Shown here: positions 13,001-24,322 of the stretch, piece by piece
How positions within the stretch are numbered: the first letter of the stretch is position 1
Layout of the letters: every line of letters starts with the position of its first letter
Assembly: GCA_011800155.1 (NCBI GenBank)
Contig: CM022371.1
Coordinates: 2,046,001-2,110,000, forward strand
Source of the DNA: Flammulina velutipes
Lineage: Eukaryota; Basidiomycota; Agaricomycetes; Agaricales; Physalacriaceae
DNA length: 64,000 nt
Direction: 5' to 3'
Translations under genes and position numbers: made by a program
The notes under the pieces: generated by a model
Databases searched by the model: none
Seen by the model: the letters and a program-made list of their open reading frames with translations, nothing else
Told to the model about the DNA's origin: nothing

Positions 13001-13374
13001 GTGTTCAAGATATATCTCAGCATGTTTTCTTGAATTCTCATTTGAATATTTACATTGGGAGAAGATCCTTCTAGTTTGACGCCGCGGCTTGCAGGTGGTC
13101 AACATGACCATACAGGTAAACCGACTCAGATTCAATGAGAGTCTTTGTAGACAACTGAAGTGCGTTGACCTGCCGCTTATGTCCCGACGCTTACTGGAAT
13201 CTGTCTCTGTCTTTGGGCTATATCGCATATATCCTGTATTCCAAGGGAACAGAGGGAATCTTATCAGCACAGACTCATCGAAAGGAGGCAGGAGGTTCGT
13301 GACCTAGAATGCTGTGGCGCAATCTGCCTCTATTGTTGCATGTTTGTTCCCCAAAGTCTTGATCACGAACAACC
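13001..13374. other. Intergenic region, no gene seen
   Basis: 374 bp between the kinase stop and the next ATG. A 72-codon open frame at 13089-13307 has no recognisable composition or motif. One copy of the recurrent nonamer TGTGGCGCA lies at 13313-13321, 55 bp before the next start codon. Confidence 0.4.
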
Positions 13375-14652
13375 ATGAATGTAGATGAAGCCTCCGGCTC
13401 CTCTGAAACTCAACCGCAGGATCTCGATGATTACCTAGTATGTTGCAGTGAATGCCCTAAGGCCTTAATTAACCCCCCTCTCCTAGCTTAAGGCTTATAG
13501 GGTTAAATAGTACCCTTAATTAAGACACCCTTAAATCTGTTTAATACCTTAATGCGCCACAATCAACTTTGAACACGATGGCTATTAACTTGATTGTCAC
13601 TTCATTGTTATCAGTCTCATTGTCTTTAGCAACCACCCTTCCTCCAGCAGTTCCTTTTTGTACTCTTTCGGCTGTATATTCATAATTCTTTGTGCATCGG
13701 TCAGGTCTTTGTGGCGCACATGAAAACGTAAGGCTTAATTAAGGCTTAGGTCTTCCGGACGAACAGGTTAGGTCTTAATTAAATTCAGTGTTAAGGCCTT
13801 AACTTAATTAAGCCTTAGGCCTTAACTTAATTAAGCCTTAGGCCTTAAGGCTTTCACTGGTATGTTGTGATTTGTCCTTATATTTGCTGAATTGCTAACT
13901 GTCAGCAGAGCGAAATATACGCTGTCACGGACGCTTTGGAAGAATTTGTCAACGCAGAGTTGGCCTACTTTAACCAAATGCGCGTATTCATCGATGCGCG
14001 CGCTATCTTTTTATCATCCTGCCACCTTCGCATCTATCAGATCAGGGACTCTGCACGGATCTTCTTGGATAAGTTAGCAGCCTCCTACCATGACACTACC
14101 ATAGCCCAACATATCCGCACCTCATTGCACAAGCCTCTACAGCCTCCTCCGTTGGATGAAGCCGGTTATTTTCGTATGAGCCAAGAATTCCGAGATTCGG
14201 TACAAGCAGCGAGCTGTGCTGGTCAATCTGCGAATAAGCTTTTCCGTGAAAACCACGATTTCCTCTCTTTTCGCCACACTGATACTTGGCCATCCATATT
14301 GCTGCCAATCGCCAACTTGCTGTCTCTAGGACCGGACAGAGACACAAGCTTGATCACTACAGCGATGGAGACTCTTCCCCACATATTGGATGAAGTGTTA
14401 GAATGCTTCGCGGTATTCGAGCAGCGCTATTTGATGCTTTTTCTTGCATTACGTCGAGCTGGTGGCGCAACATCCGTTGGGGACCGTCCCACAGCAATAA
14501 CTGCTATGTTCTGGCTATGGATTTGGGTCACTGAGACTTCGAGCATGCTCAGTAAGCATGCTACATATTTGGTTGAATTTGATTCGGAAAATTTGCATCA
14601 ACCGCCACGTTTCTTACCACGTCCGTATTTAATGTCTAATCATGGTACTTAA
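13375..14652 (+). CDS. Unknown protein with a transposon-loaded first intron
   Basis: Exon 1 (13375-13437) encodes MNVDEASGSSETQPQDLDDY L. Exon 2 (13909-14652) continues SEIYAVTDALEEFVNAELAY and ends MSNHGT; together about 268 residues. The intron starts GTATGT at 13438 and ends TCAGCAG at 13908. It is 471 nt because a 414-bp element sits inside it; without the insert it would be a normal 49-nt intron with branch site GCTAACT. The protein is mainly helical and Leu/Ala-rich, with no signal peptide, clear TM segment or catalytic motif that I recognise. The helix-rich start (VTDALEEFVNAELAYFNQMR) is loosely reminiscent of BAR or coiled-coil folds, but I make no family claim. Kozak context AACCATG supports the start. 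Confidence 0.7.
13446..13859. mobile_element. hAT-like MITE, 8-bp target duplication GTATGTTG
   Basis: Direct repeats GTATGTTG at 13438-13445 and 13860-13867 flank the element. Its ends are CAGTGAATGCCCTAAGG (left) and, reverse complemented, CAGTGAAAGCCTTAAGG (right). An 8-bp duplication and CAGTG ends are hallmarks of the hAT superfamily. Subterminal DNA is packed with TTAATTAA/CCTTAA motifs in both orientations, including a tandem CTTAACTTAATTAAGCCTTA unit near 13798-13842, a likely transposase-binding array. There is no ORF, so it is non-autonomous. It also carries two copies of the TGTGGCGCA motif (13553-13561 and 13710-13718). Confidence 0.9.
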
Positions 14653-14793
14653 TCAATATACATACCTACTGGTACGACCTGACTGCTGCCATGCCTGATA
14701 AAATCCCAACGATCGACGAAACTCATTCTTGTGTTGTTTTACTTCTCAACCGCACTTCACTGTCATTGAAACACTGCACAGCTACTACCGATA

Positions 14794-16571
14794 TTATACG
14801 ACATTGTCGTAACTTATCTGGACCTCGGCAGGACCTCTGCTGTCAGCAGTAGCAACTTGAACATGTAGCCCCATCTCTCCCCTCAAATCCTCATAGAAAT
14901 CCTTGCTCAATCCCGCCATCTCTCGATCTTCGACATTGAATGGACCTTTAATGTCCCCCCGCCATCCGCGTCGCACTTCCTCCCTAAACGTATCCACAGC
15001 ATCCACATTCCCCTCCTTTTGGCATATCCAGGTGAACCACCGATGTCCTGTGGTTACATGCGTGACTTCGTCGGCGTGTATCACGTTCATAACGCTCACG
15101 CTCTCCATGTCTCCTGCTTTTCGGAAGCGCTCAATCGTACCGGGGTTGACATCCAGCCCTCTGGCTTCGTGGACGAGGTGGATGATGGCAAGTCGTGAGC
15201 GGAGGGATTGAGACGTTACGGTGGCGGATTCCCAGAGGCCTGCATGAACGGGAAGACTGCCGTACGGTGTGGACGGCGAGATGGCGGCGAGTCGCGATGT
15301 GAGTAAGGAGCTTTTGGGGGTGTGTTGGGATTTAGGCTCGACAATAAGGCAGAACGGGATACTCACAAGTGTTTGGATTCATCCAGTGCCATTTTCGCAA
15401 AGTCAGAGAAGAATGTTGGCGGTAGGTCGGGGTGCATTGGGCCAAAACGAGCCATGATATCCCAACTGTAATTGAGCCAAGTAAATGAGCAAGAGTCCCA
15501 CAAAAACGATGGCATCGTACTCACGCAAGATCTATACTGTTGTTGAATGAGCATGTAGCGTAGTATGAATGGAATATGTCCGACTCACGCCCATTGTTCA
15601 ATATTTGCAAGAGCATGGAGCATCAGCGCCTTATTCTTGCGATTCTTTACTTTCGCGCCGTCAACAGTATTTCGTTCGTATTGGGCCTCTCGTTTAGGAA
15701 CGTCGGGTGGATTTGGAGGATTGTATATCTTCTTATTGCCGATGGAAGTTAGCTGTCCTGTGCGAAATTGGTGGACCGCATGTCGAGTACGTTCGACCTT
15801 GGATTATCAATACCAGTTTGAAAAAGTTGCATAGACGCGATGGACCTTTAATGTAGGATTCGGGGTGTTGAGGATGAGAACTGCCCATTCCATGAGAGTT
15901 TTCGGCGGATCTTCTGGCACAATTGGCTCATCCTGAGTTTGAGGACCATCAGAGTTGACATTTGCGCCACATTTGGGCAGAGTAGGTGGTGGTGGGTCAG
16001 CAAAATCTGTCAAGGTGTTAAATTAAATCATATGAGGGTTGGAATGATATACCTTCCGATACTGGCCGGAGCTCGACTAATCTCCAACCAGAATCGTGGT
16101 CCGGCATTTCCATGTATATGTTGACCACGTTCTCGTCAGTTTGAACGTGGACAGGATATGTGCAAGCGTGGAGGCCAGTCTCACTCTTTCCAGTATTGAG
16201 ATCAAAGTCATATCTGAACGAGCGTCATTAAACCGAACGATTCAAAGCGCGAAGGGGCCTGACTTTCCTGTGCCACGGGCATACAGCGACGAAGCTGTCC
16301 TCATATTCCTCGATATCCGCATGGGACATGTCAGCGCCTAGATGAGGACAAGAAGACTCCATGATGTATATCTGCTTATACTTGTCCTCGTCCGAGCCAG
16401 ACGTTGTGAGACGGAAGAGGATGAGGCCATGATAGCTCCCTTCTTGGGAGCGAATGGTCATCATAAACCTGGTATGCGACAGTAGCTTGTCAAAGGCTGA
16501 TATTCTGTCATGTTTGAATGAGGGCGAGTGGAGAGCAGAGGTGGTAACAATACTTACAACAAGAGACCCAT
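14794..16571 (-). CDS. Rieske [2Fe-2S]-DUF455 (ferritin-like) fusion protein
   Basis: N-terminal Rieske domain: IYIMESSCPHLGADMSHADI with CxH, then SFVAVCPWHR with CxxH, the four cluster ligands. After several short introns comes the DUF455 part: EWAVLILNTPNPTLKVERTR, LHALANIEQWAIDLAWDIMA, FFSDFAKMALDESKH, LVHEARGLDVNPGTIERF and NVIHADEVTHVTTGHRWFTW. Its E/ExxH spacing suggests a di-metal site like that of ferritin/MiaE-type folds. C-terminus VQISYDNVV. The start ATG at 16571 (MGLLLISAFDKLLSHTRF) uses a short first exon; an alternative is ATG at 16464 (MMTIRSQEGS). A redox or hydroxylase role is inferred from domains; the substrate is unknown. Divergent from JMJD7 with 58 bp between starts. 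Confidence 0.85.
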
Positions 16572-16629
16572 GTTGAGCGTTCTTGATTGAAAATGTTTGA
16601 TGGCAAGATCGAGCGATCGACGACCCATC

Positions 16630-17916
16630 ATGGACTCGTACCACGCCTTCCGTCCTGCCTTCCAATGGATTTCAAAAGAGTATCATGGTGTGTAATTATC
16701 TGCATGAATATGTACACGGGTCATACAAGACTGTAGACCTCAATGGCTCCCATTATCGTGTCCTGGATGAACCTCCCTCAGCTTTGGAGTTCTCTAGGCT
16801 GATCCATATATCTCGTCCTGTCTTGATGAAAGGTGTCAATACCCCTGCGAACGAAGCGACATGGTCAGACAAGTATCTTGAAAGCAAAATGGATGAAAGG
16901 CTTATTTCCGTTGCTGTTACGCCAAATGGGTATGATCTTGCACCCGTCACCACCTGTCTCTAAAGACATCTAGTCTAGCCGACGCTGTCACCTTGGGGCC
17001 TGATGGCAAGGAATACTTTGTCGAACCGCATGTCGAGACGATGACAATGAAGAATCTACTCGCCAAGCTACAAGAGGTGAGTTTTGTTTCATCTGCTAAT
17101 TATCTCTAATTGATCCACCATAGTCCTCCACTTCGGACGAGGCTTACTACCTGCAATCACAGAATGGAAATTTGTATTCCTCGGAATACTTTCAAGAGCC
17201 GACAGAAAGCTCCTCTGAATTTGAAGTTCTCCGGCCTGATGTGCCCAGTGAAATTGGATGGTGCAGCGAAGCCTTCGGTCAGTGTTACAGTAGGTTGGTG
17301 GATGTTTCCATTTTCTTGACCTATGCTCGTCCAGGCAGGTGTCCCGATGCTGTCAATCTTTGGATAGGGAACAGCAGTAGTACGACCAGCATCCACTGTG
17401 GTAGGCAGCCTTGTTTCTGTGTCTGATCGTTGATACATGTTCTTCCAGATCCATATGAGAATATCTACGCGGTAGTGCGTGGCGCGAAGCATTTTACTCT
17501 TCTCCCGCCTAGCGAGGGATGGTGCCTTGAAGGTATGTCTCGCCTTCTGCCACTGCGCCCGAGTTGTAATTCTGGATCCAGAGAGGCTATACCCACATGC
17601 ACAATATGTGCGAAATTCGGAAGATGGAAGACTAGCAATCCATCCCTCGCCGAGTGAGACTCCTTTTGTGCGATGGTCGTCTATAGGAGACCCGAACACA
17701 TCCAACGCCTTGCTGAAGGAGGCGCATCCGATTCATGTAACCGTACGAGCAGGGGAGACGCTCTATCTGCCGGCAGGATGGTGGCACCAGGTGGAACAAG
17801 CAGATGAAACGACGATTGCCTTGAATTGGTGGTATGATATAGAGATGCAAGGCATGTCTTGGGTGATGCTGAGTTTCCTGCGTGGTGCTGGCCAATTGCC
17901 GAAACAGCATACATAA
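16630..17916 (+). CDS. JMJD7: JmjC-domain protein JMJD7 (lysyl hydroxylase type)
   Basis: Fe(II)/2-oxoglutarate oxygenase. Human JMJD7 hydroxylates a Lys in DRG GTPases; the same role here is inference. Exon 1 gives MDSYHAFRPAFQWISKEYH, joined through acceptor ACTGTAG to DLNGSHYRVLDEPPSALEFS, then HISRPVLMKG, LADAVTLGPDGKEYFVEP and VLRPDVPSEIGWCSEAFG. The cupin core is DAVNLWIGNSSSTTSIHCDP, with the HxD metal pair, then YENIYAVVRGAKHFTLLPP. The distal His and 2-oxoglutarate region is AGETLYLPAGWWHQVEQ, followed by TIALNWWYDIEMQGMSWVML. About seven exons. C-terminus LRGAGQLPKQHT. All three metal ligands are present. Confidence 0.9.
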
Positions 17917-17996
17917 AAGTGTTGTAGGCGCCAGTGGGTGCAACTATAATCGGACCGCGTTACAGTCACATCACACGAACTTTTTCTCTTCCAACG

Positions 17997-18718
17997 ATGG
18001 CCACCGACAAATCTGAAAAGAAGAAGAGAAGAGAAAGCAAAGTCGAGGCGGCGCTAGCAGAAGATGTTGAGATGGCCGATGCGGAGGCACCAAAAGTGCG
18101 TACCATCCAGGAATAATACGGGCAATAACTAACAAGAGACAGTCGCCCAAAAAGTCGAAATCGGAACGCAAAGAGGTGGTAATACCGTTAGAAGATCTGT
18201 CACCGATAGCGAACCCTCTGGCGCAGAAAAAGCTGTTGAAAAAGCTGCAAAAGACGGTGAAGAAAGGTGTGTGCGATGCATCGTGCATGATAGTTGTTTA
18301 ACTGATGCACGCAAAGCTTCAAAAGGCCGAATGATCAAGCGTGGCGTGAAGGAGGTGGTCAAAGGAATCAAGAAGGGTGAAAAAGGGTGAGTCGATAGTC
18401 ATGGGCCGTCTGTCCGAATACTGACTGGTGTTTGCAAGACTTTTGATTATAGCGGCTGACATTAGTCCTATTGATATTATATCGCATCTGCCGATTCTCG
18501 CTGAGGAGGCACAGATACCATATATTTTTGTGGCGTCCAAGGAGGAACTTGGCTACTACAGCTCGACGAAACGACCGACGAGCTGCATCATGATATGTCC
18601 TCTGCAGAAGCGCAAAAAGGTGGAGGAAGACAAGGCAGAGGCAGACGGCGATTTTCAAGAGATGTACAACGAGTGCTGTTCAGAGGTACAAAAGTTGGAT
18701 ACCCAAATTGTGTTTTAG
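17997..18718 (+). CDS. NHP2: H/ACA snoRNP protein NHP2
   Basis: L7Ae-family RNA-binding core protein of H/ACA snoRNPs, working with Cbf5, Gar1 and Nop10 in rRNA pseudouridylation in the nucleolus. The N-terminus is basic and acidic low complexity (MATDKSEKKKRRESKVEAAL). Then come SPIANPLAQKKLLKKLQKTV, KGRMIKRGVKEVVKGIKKGE, LLIIAADISPIDIISHLPIL, EEAQIPYIFVASKEELGYYS and TKRPTSCIMI, which are the diagnostic L7Ae/NHP2 blocks. Four short introns. The C-terminal tail after CIMICP (MYNECCSEVQKLDTQIVF) is longer than in yeast. The start is the ATG before TDKSEKKK. Confidence 0.92.
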
Positions 18719-18851
18719 TGTTATTACGCGACGTGTAAATCATTTCTTGCAAATTTTCGCACGATCCTCCTTGCTTTCCTGCCTTCATCGTCGACACCAG
18801 CGAGACTCGTTCTCCTCTTACTGTTCTCTTCGTATTTTACTACCTTATTAA

Positions 18852-20605
18852 ATGGCTCCCAAAACAAAGACGCCAGCAGCCACCAACGGTGCTCCTAAAC
18901 CTGTCGTCGACAAAAAGGCCCAGGACAAGGACACGTCCGAGTCCCATGTTGGCCGACCAGACAAAAAGGTGTACGACGACGAGCAGGAGAGGCTCAAGGC
19001 AGAGATAGAGGCCCTTCAAACAAAATTGGTACGTTGCCAGCGTCGCCAAGTGGTGTCGTGGCATTATTCTCATGCTCGTACCAGAACGCTGTCCGCGAAA
19101 AAATATCGCTCACCACCAAGGGTGGCAATGGAAACGACCGCCGTAACCAACTGCGCGCAGAGCTCGACGGCCTGCGCGGCCAGCAGTCCAACAACAAGGC
19201 GTCGCGCGGTAAAGTCCTCGACCAGCTCAAGGCTCTACAGGACGGCATCCAGAAGAAGGCGCGTCCGTCACCCTAGCATATCATTTCCTCACTAACTGTT
19301 CAATATAGATCAAGGACATACAGGCTGCTCAAACCAAGATTCCTTACAAGAACGTCGCTGAGGTCGACAACCGAATCAAGTAAGTCTCCTGACCCACCTT
19401 CTATCATTCATTCTAATACTCTCTGTAGGGCCCTTGAGAAACAGGTCGAGTCTGGCAACTTGAAGCTCGCCGACGAGAAACGTGCTCTCCAGGAAATTAG
19501 CACCTGCAAGCGCAGCCGCCGTACTGTCGAAGGTTTCCAGGCTATCCAGGACTCCATTGAAGCAGACCGAAAGGTTATAGAGGACCTCCGCGCACAACTT
19601 GATGATCCCGAATTCAAAGCCACCTCTGACCGCTTTGACACCATCAAAGCCGAGCTAGACGAGCTCAAAAAGCAGGGCGACGAGGCATACGCCGGACGCT
19701 CAAAACTCTTTGAGGAACGTGACGGGTACCAGGACAAGATCAACGCTTTGTGGTCGGAGAAGCGCGACTCCACCCAGAAATTCCGCGAGGCCAACGACAC
19801 TTACTGGAACAAGGTTAACGAGGATCGTGCTCGTCGCGCAGAAAGAGCTAGGGCACAACGAGCAGCGGAAGAACTTGAGAAGAAGCAGGAGCAGGCGAAG
19901 CTTATCCGCGAGGAGGCTGAATTCCCCGCCTACGAACCCGAGATCCAGGATTGCCAGACCCTCATTGACCATTTCTCCGGCAAGACGACAGGTACTGTCA
20001 CGCTCAAGAGTGCGCCGGAGGCTTTTGAGAAGGCGGAGGTAACTGGTGTCCCCAAGTTGGAGATTCGCCAGGTCGACGCAGCCCCCGAGGGACTGGTGGT
20101 GCGCAAGAAGAAGGGCGAGGACGAGGACAACTACTTTGTGGCGTCCAAGACAAAGGGCCAAGGCAAGGGCAAGGGCAAGAAGACGCCGACCCCCAAACCT
20201 CAGGCGGAAGAGAAGGAGAAAGAAAAGGACAGCGGCAAGCTGAATGTACCGCTTCCCATCCTCGTCACCCTGTCCAAGTTCGCCATTCCTCTACCAAACT
20301 CCGCTGCCGATGTCCCTCGCGTTGTGCAAGATTTGACGACGAAGAAGGCGTGGTATTTGGCAAACCAGGAGCGGCAGACCAAGGAAAACATCGCAAAAGC
20401 CGAGGCTAGGATCAAGAGTTTGGCGGTGAATGCTGCTAATACGGCTGCAAGCCCCGCTGCGAACGACCTGGTGGTACCCAACGGCGACGGGGAGCGCCCT
20501 CCAGAGCCTTCTCCTACTCCGAATGGTGATGGACCCCTTGACGACCCAGTCCAAAGTGAACCGGTGGATGAGAAGCTCGAGGCGGTGATAGAAAATGATT
20601 CATGA
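18852..20605 (+). CDS. BFR1: BFR1, polysome/ER-associated mRNP protein
   Basis: Coiled-coil protein that associates with polysomes and mRNPs at the ER and affects secretion and ploidy in yeast. Exons give MAPKTKTPAATNGAPKPVVD, KVYDDEQERLKAEIEALQTK, NAVREKISLTTKGGNGNDRR, IKDIQAAQTKIPYKNVAEVD, then the long exon (ALEKQVESGNLKLADEKRAL ... ALWSEKRDSTQKFREANDTY). The charged coiled coil continues with RARRAERARAQRAAEELEKK. Residues EFPAYEPEIQDCQTLIDHF are the typical Bfr1 C-terminal block. A GKGKGKGKK basic patch and a Pro-rich tail finish at VIENDS. Three introns, all in the N-terminal third. Length of about 500 residues matches fungal Bfr1. Confidence 0.9.
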
Positions 20606-20960
20606 TCCCAGACTAGGCAGTTGTACTGTACCCTCCTCGTTACAAATGGATCCCCCGCTCGCTCTTATATTTTATGTTTAATTCGGATCTGCTGAACTGG
20701 ATACACCGGGAATATATATATTGATAACAGATCGATCCTACAACGTCCTGCACAAGATGATTAAATGAGTGTATCGGGTAATAATGGAGGCACAGAAAGA
20801 GATAATACAAGGTTAGTTATTCGACTTCAACGACGAGAAAGAGAAAAGGAAGGTCACTGAGGCAGTAACCATATAAGCAAACATGGTAAGATAGGTAAAA
20901 GCATATCAACATCACATCCAGATTAACCCCCCAAGATACCAAAGAAAACAATGGACACCT
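20606..20960. other. Convergent 3' intergenic region (BFR1 / RFX gene)
   Basis: 355 bp between two facing stop codons. A/T-rich patches such as AATATATATATT near 20712 could serve polyadenylation. No ORF, repeat or RNA gene is evident. Confidence 0.4.
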
Positions 20961-23901
20961 CTAAACGCCTGGTGTCTCTGCCTTGACTGGTTCCGATGCA
21001 GCTGATGGTTCCGGTTCCGGTTCGCTGGAGGGCGTGCCCGACTGCATGCCCAACTCTTGTGGGAAGCTGCCAACGTCAAAAGTGGTGCCTCCCTGGAAGT
21101 CACTGAAGGGCAGGCCTTGGCCGGGCTCCTCGTGGCTAGGAGACGTATCCATATACGACATGGTGTGGTATCCGTCCGAACCGAAGCCAGTCGAGGAGGG
21201 ATCCATGGACCCATTCGAGAACGACTCATTCTGCAGCGCAGCGAGCATGCTCGATGTAGTAGGTGTCATGATGTGCTGGGGCCGCACATCCATCGGGTTG
21301 AAGGATTCTTGACCTGCCATCGGAGACAGTGAGAAGAACTGCTGCTGCATAACGGGTTCCACAGACGCAGCAACGGAATTGGTCGACAACGCCACACTGC
21401 GAAGAACATTAACAGCAATCCAGTCGCTAAATATCTGTCAGTACGGCAGTATCAACGGGGAAAAATGCGTCTCTCACTCCAAGAAAAGCTTTAATATTTG
21501 GAAAGCGCCAAAGGCAGGATCGCTGCGTATAGTCTGTGGAAATATGAGTGAGTGTATCCTTCTAAAGTGGCTGTATACTCACCAGATCCCTCATGACCTG
21601 GCTAGTAACGTAGCCCCATCGTATTAGAACACTGCGGGAACTCATCGTCCCTCTCTCTTCACCGCCGTGCATCGACGACGACGACGCCCTGCTTCCCCCC
21701 ATAAGCCTGTCGCAGCACTTGTCAGCCCATGTCATAACTTCCCGCACAGGCTCCGTCGTTTTCGAAAGGGTATCCAAGAGACTAATGAATTCAACCTCCA
21801 ACAGCTGAACAAGGTCTTCATGCCGGCAGTTACAGACCAAGGCAGACTGGTTGCGAACAGATTCAAAGTCAATTTTCTGCCACGATCGGCGCATCTCTGC
21901 GAGTTGTTTCGGGTTCGTCAGGACTGTATTCAGAGCCTGAGTGACTTGATAGATGTCAAGGTATCGCACTGTGGTAAGGAGATCAGGGGATACATCGATT
22001 GTGAGATGCCATTGACACTTACGAACGAGATGGCCGAACCGAGCACCGAGTTCAACTTTGGGCTCAACAAAGGTATTGCCGTAGCCTTCAAGCGCAACAA
22101 GGAGTATTTTTTCCATCTTGTTGGCAAACTGACGGAGATTGGTCAAAGATGTCGAGGGTATCGGAGAGAGCATTTGTAATCTCAAGAACTCTAGTATTTC
22201 CTGGAGAATGATCGTTAGCTTAAAGTTGGGTGGCAGGGCGGCTGATACATACATCGTAGACGATGGCGTCGGCCTTTGCCATTAGACCCGCTATAGCTGG
22301 GGCGTGCGCAACCTCCCTGTGTTGGCCATTGAGGTTCGACCAGAAGCTCCGTAGGTGCAGTTCGAATTGATCGAATCTGAAGGATCTGACGCTCTCGAGG
22401 AGGGAGTCAAGATGGTCCTGGAACCACCCCCATACTTCACGTGCGGCCATGCCTTGGGAGGAGGTAGAGCTGGATCCAACGGCATCCTCGATGGACGGGA
22501 AGTGGGGGAACTGCCTGACGGACACTGAGGACGATTGCTGAGAACCACCGAGGTAAGGGGGAACGTTTGTGGCAGACGGAGAAGTCGACTGGATTGGAAG
22601 AGACGAGTTGTCCGATTGGGGGTGTCGACGAATGGATGCTTGTTGCGGGAATGCGCCTGGCGGTCGCTGGGCTGACTGCACCTGGGAAAGCAGAGTCGCC
22701 ATTGTCGGTGTTTTATCGCTCATATCCTCCGAGGTGAACGAGCCTCCTTTGACTGCATCTCCGGAGAGTGACAGCGAATTGCGTTTCGATCCGACTGCCG
22801 AGTTGATGCCCTCCGAGTCCTCGTCGTCTTCCTCGTCGCCGCCCTCACTGCGGTCTGCAGCGTCTCCCTGGTCGTTTGCTTGACGTGCTGCGTTGACGGA
22901 CGGCTGGCCAGCATGATTGTTTGTCTTGTGAATGTAATCTTGCAGCCATTCGGCTTCGGCTGATGTGGCGGGACGAATGCCACAATCTGCAATCAAAGAT
23001 GTGATGAGCCGCATGTTTCAAGCAGCTATACGGCGCCTAACTTACAGTGATACTTGCTGTTCCCTCTGACACCGAGTCGACGTGTCTTGATAGTGGGGAA
23101 GCAGAGGCGGATGGCCTTGCCCAGTGTGGCGGTGTTAATGTGGGGGATATTGTACTGCTCGCAGACTCGTCGATACGAAAAATACAGGCCCTGCCGTGGC
23201 ACATTGCCGTCTGGGTACGGCGCATAATTAGCGGTCAGCCTGCGGGTCCATGTAAAAAAAAAGAAAGTAACGAGTATGGATGGCAGGGGCGTACCATTGT
23301 TGCACGAATATCTGCTTTGCCCTGTCGGATGCGCTGGTGGTCGTCGCTGCGCGCACGTTCGCTGCGAGCTTTTCGAGGGCCTGGTCACCGAGCGACATGC
23401 GTCCAAATGCGCCCGCCGCGTGTATTTCATGGTTGGGGGCCATCGTGTGGTGGCCGTACATGGCCTGGTAGTCGGGGCCAGCATTGCCGAGGTACATTGA
23501 TATATCCTCCGTTTCGCTGGACGACGAGTGGACACTGTCTGTATCGCGGGGGTACGGGGACGCAGCGACGCGGGCACGAATGTGGCTTGGTCGCATATGG
23601 TTTTTAAGCGCAGGATTTGAGAGATTATGGTTTGGAGGCGACTGTGGGTGAATATATGCGTGTTAATAGGCGTAAATAAGAGAGATTGAGGACGCACTGG
23701 GTCCATTCCTAGATGGTAGTTCGCTCTGTACAAGTCGTCGGTCGACGACGGCATGCCGTAGCCGCCCTGCGACGATTGTGGTCGCGAATTTGAGGAATGA
23801 GTCGAAGACGAGGAGACAGAGTTGGATCGCGAATGAGAGTGGATCGGAAGAAAATCGAGGGGCATGTTTGTCGACATCATCTGCATGTTGACCGCTGCCA
23901 T
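20961..23901 (-). CDS. RFX-family transcription factor
   Basis: Winged-helix DNA-binding regulator (fungal Crt1/Sak1 relatives control DNA-damage and cell-cycle or differentiation genes by binding X-boxes). The start MAAVNMQMMSTNMPLDFLPI is followed by a Ser-rich region and DRAKQIFVQQWLTANYAPYP. The RFX domain continues NVPRQGLYFSYRRVCEQYNI, INTATLGKAIRLCFPTIKTR and RRLGVRGNSKYHC, with the wing residues intact. Downstream are an acidic Ser linker, the RFX dimerisation-like helical region (REVWGWFQDHLDSLLESVRS, EILEFLRLQMLSPIPSTSLT, SLLDTLSKTTEPVREVMTWA) and a disordered tail ending EPVKAETPGV. About eight exons. The target genes cannot be read from this window. Confidence 0.9.
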
Positions 23902-24322
23902 TGCGAGAGAGAGATAACGAGTGTCGGCGTCCTAGCTGGCGCGGAAAAGGCGAAGAAAAGGAATGTCTGCGGGCCAGCCGAAATTAGGGAGCAGCACTGG
24001 TCGCTGTCGTCGTCAACGGTGCTCGCACGGCTCGTCAACGTCGACTAAAAGGTAGTATAAAGACAAAAGTAAAGCAGAGCGAACCAACGAAAGCCTCCCG
24101 ATGATAATTGAAACGGAACGTCCGTTTGTTGCCGTTTGTTCAATAAGTATGGTGGTGGTTACTAGATCACTCTATCGTCAAGGTAACCAAATGTCCCCCT
24201 CTAACAACGCCGTCAACATCCTCTTATACTTTTCGCTCTCCACGAGCCTGCATCCCATCTATATCATACATCTCATCATTCCCCGTTGATCAATATCCTC
24301 AAACATAGCCTCCTACTACTAC
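23902..24322. promoter_or_regulatory. RFX gene upstream region with CGG-N5-CCG palindrome
   Basis: 421 bp between the RFX start codon and the stop of the endopolyphosphatase gene (both minus strand). At 24111-24127 there is an inverted repeat AAACGGA-ACG-TCCGTTT, that is CGG-N5-CCG, the layout bound by Zn(II)2Cys6 dimers. It lies about 210 bp upstream of the RFX ATG. A second half site (CCGTTT) follows at 24132. Function is inferred. Confidence 0.35.

Noticed and set aside
19700..20161. 153-codon minus-strand frame, Leu-rich
   Set aside because: Antisense shadow of the BFR1 coiled-coil exon; Leu richness is the mirror of Glu/Lys codons.
23047..23607. 186-codon plus-strand frame
   Set aside because: Antisense to the RFX DNA-binding exons, which carry the unmistakable RRLGVRGNSKYHC motif.
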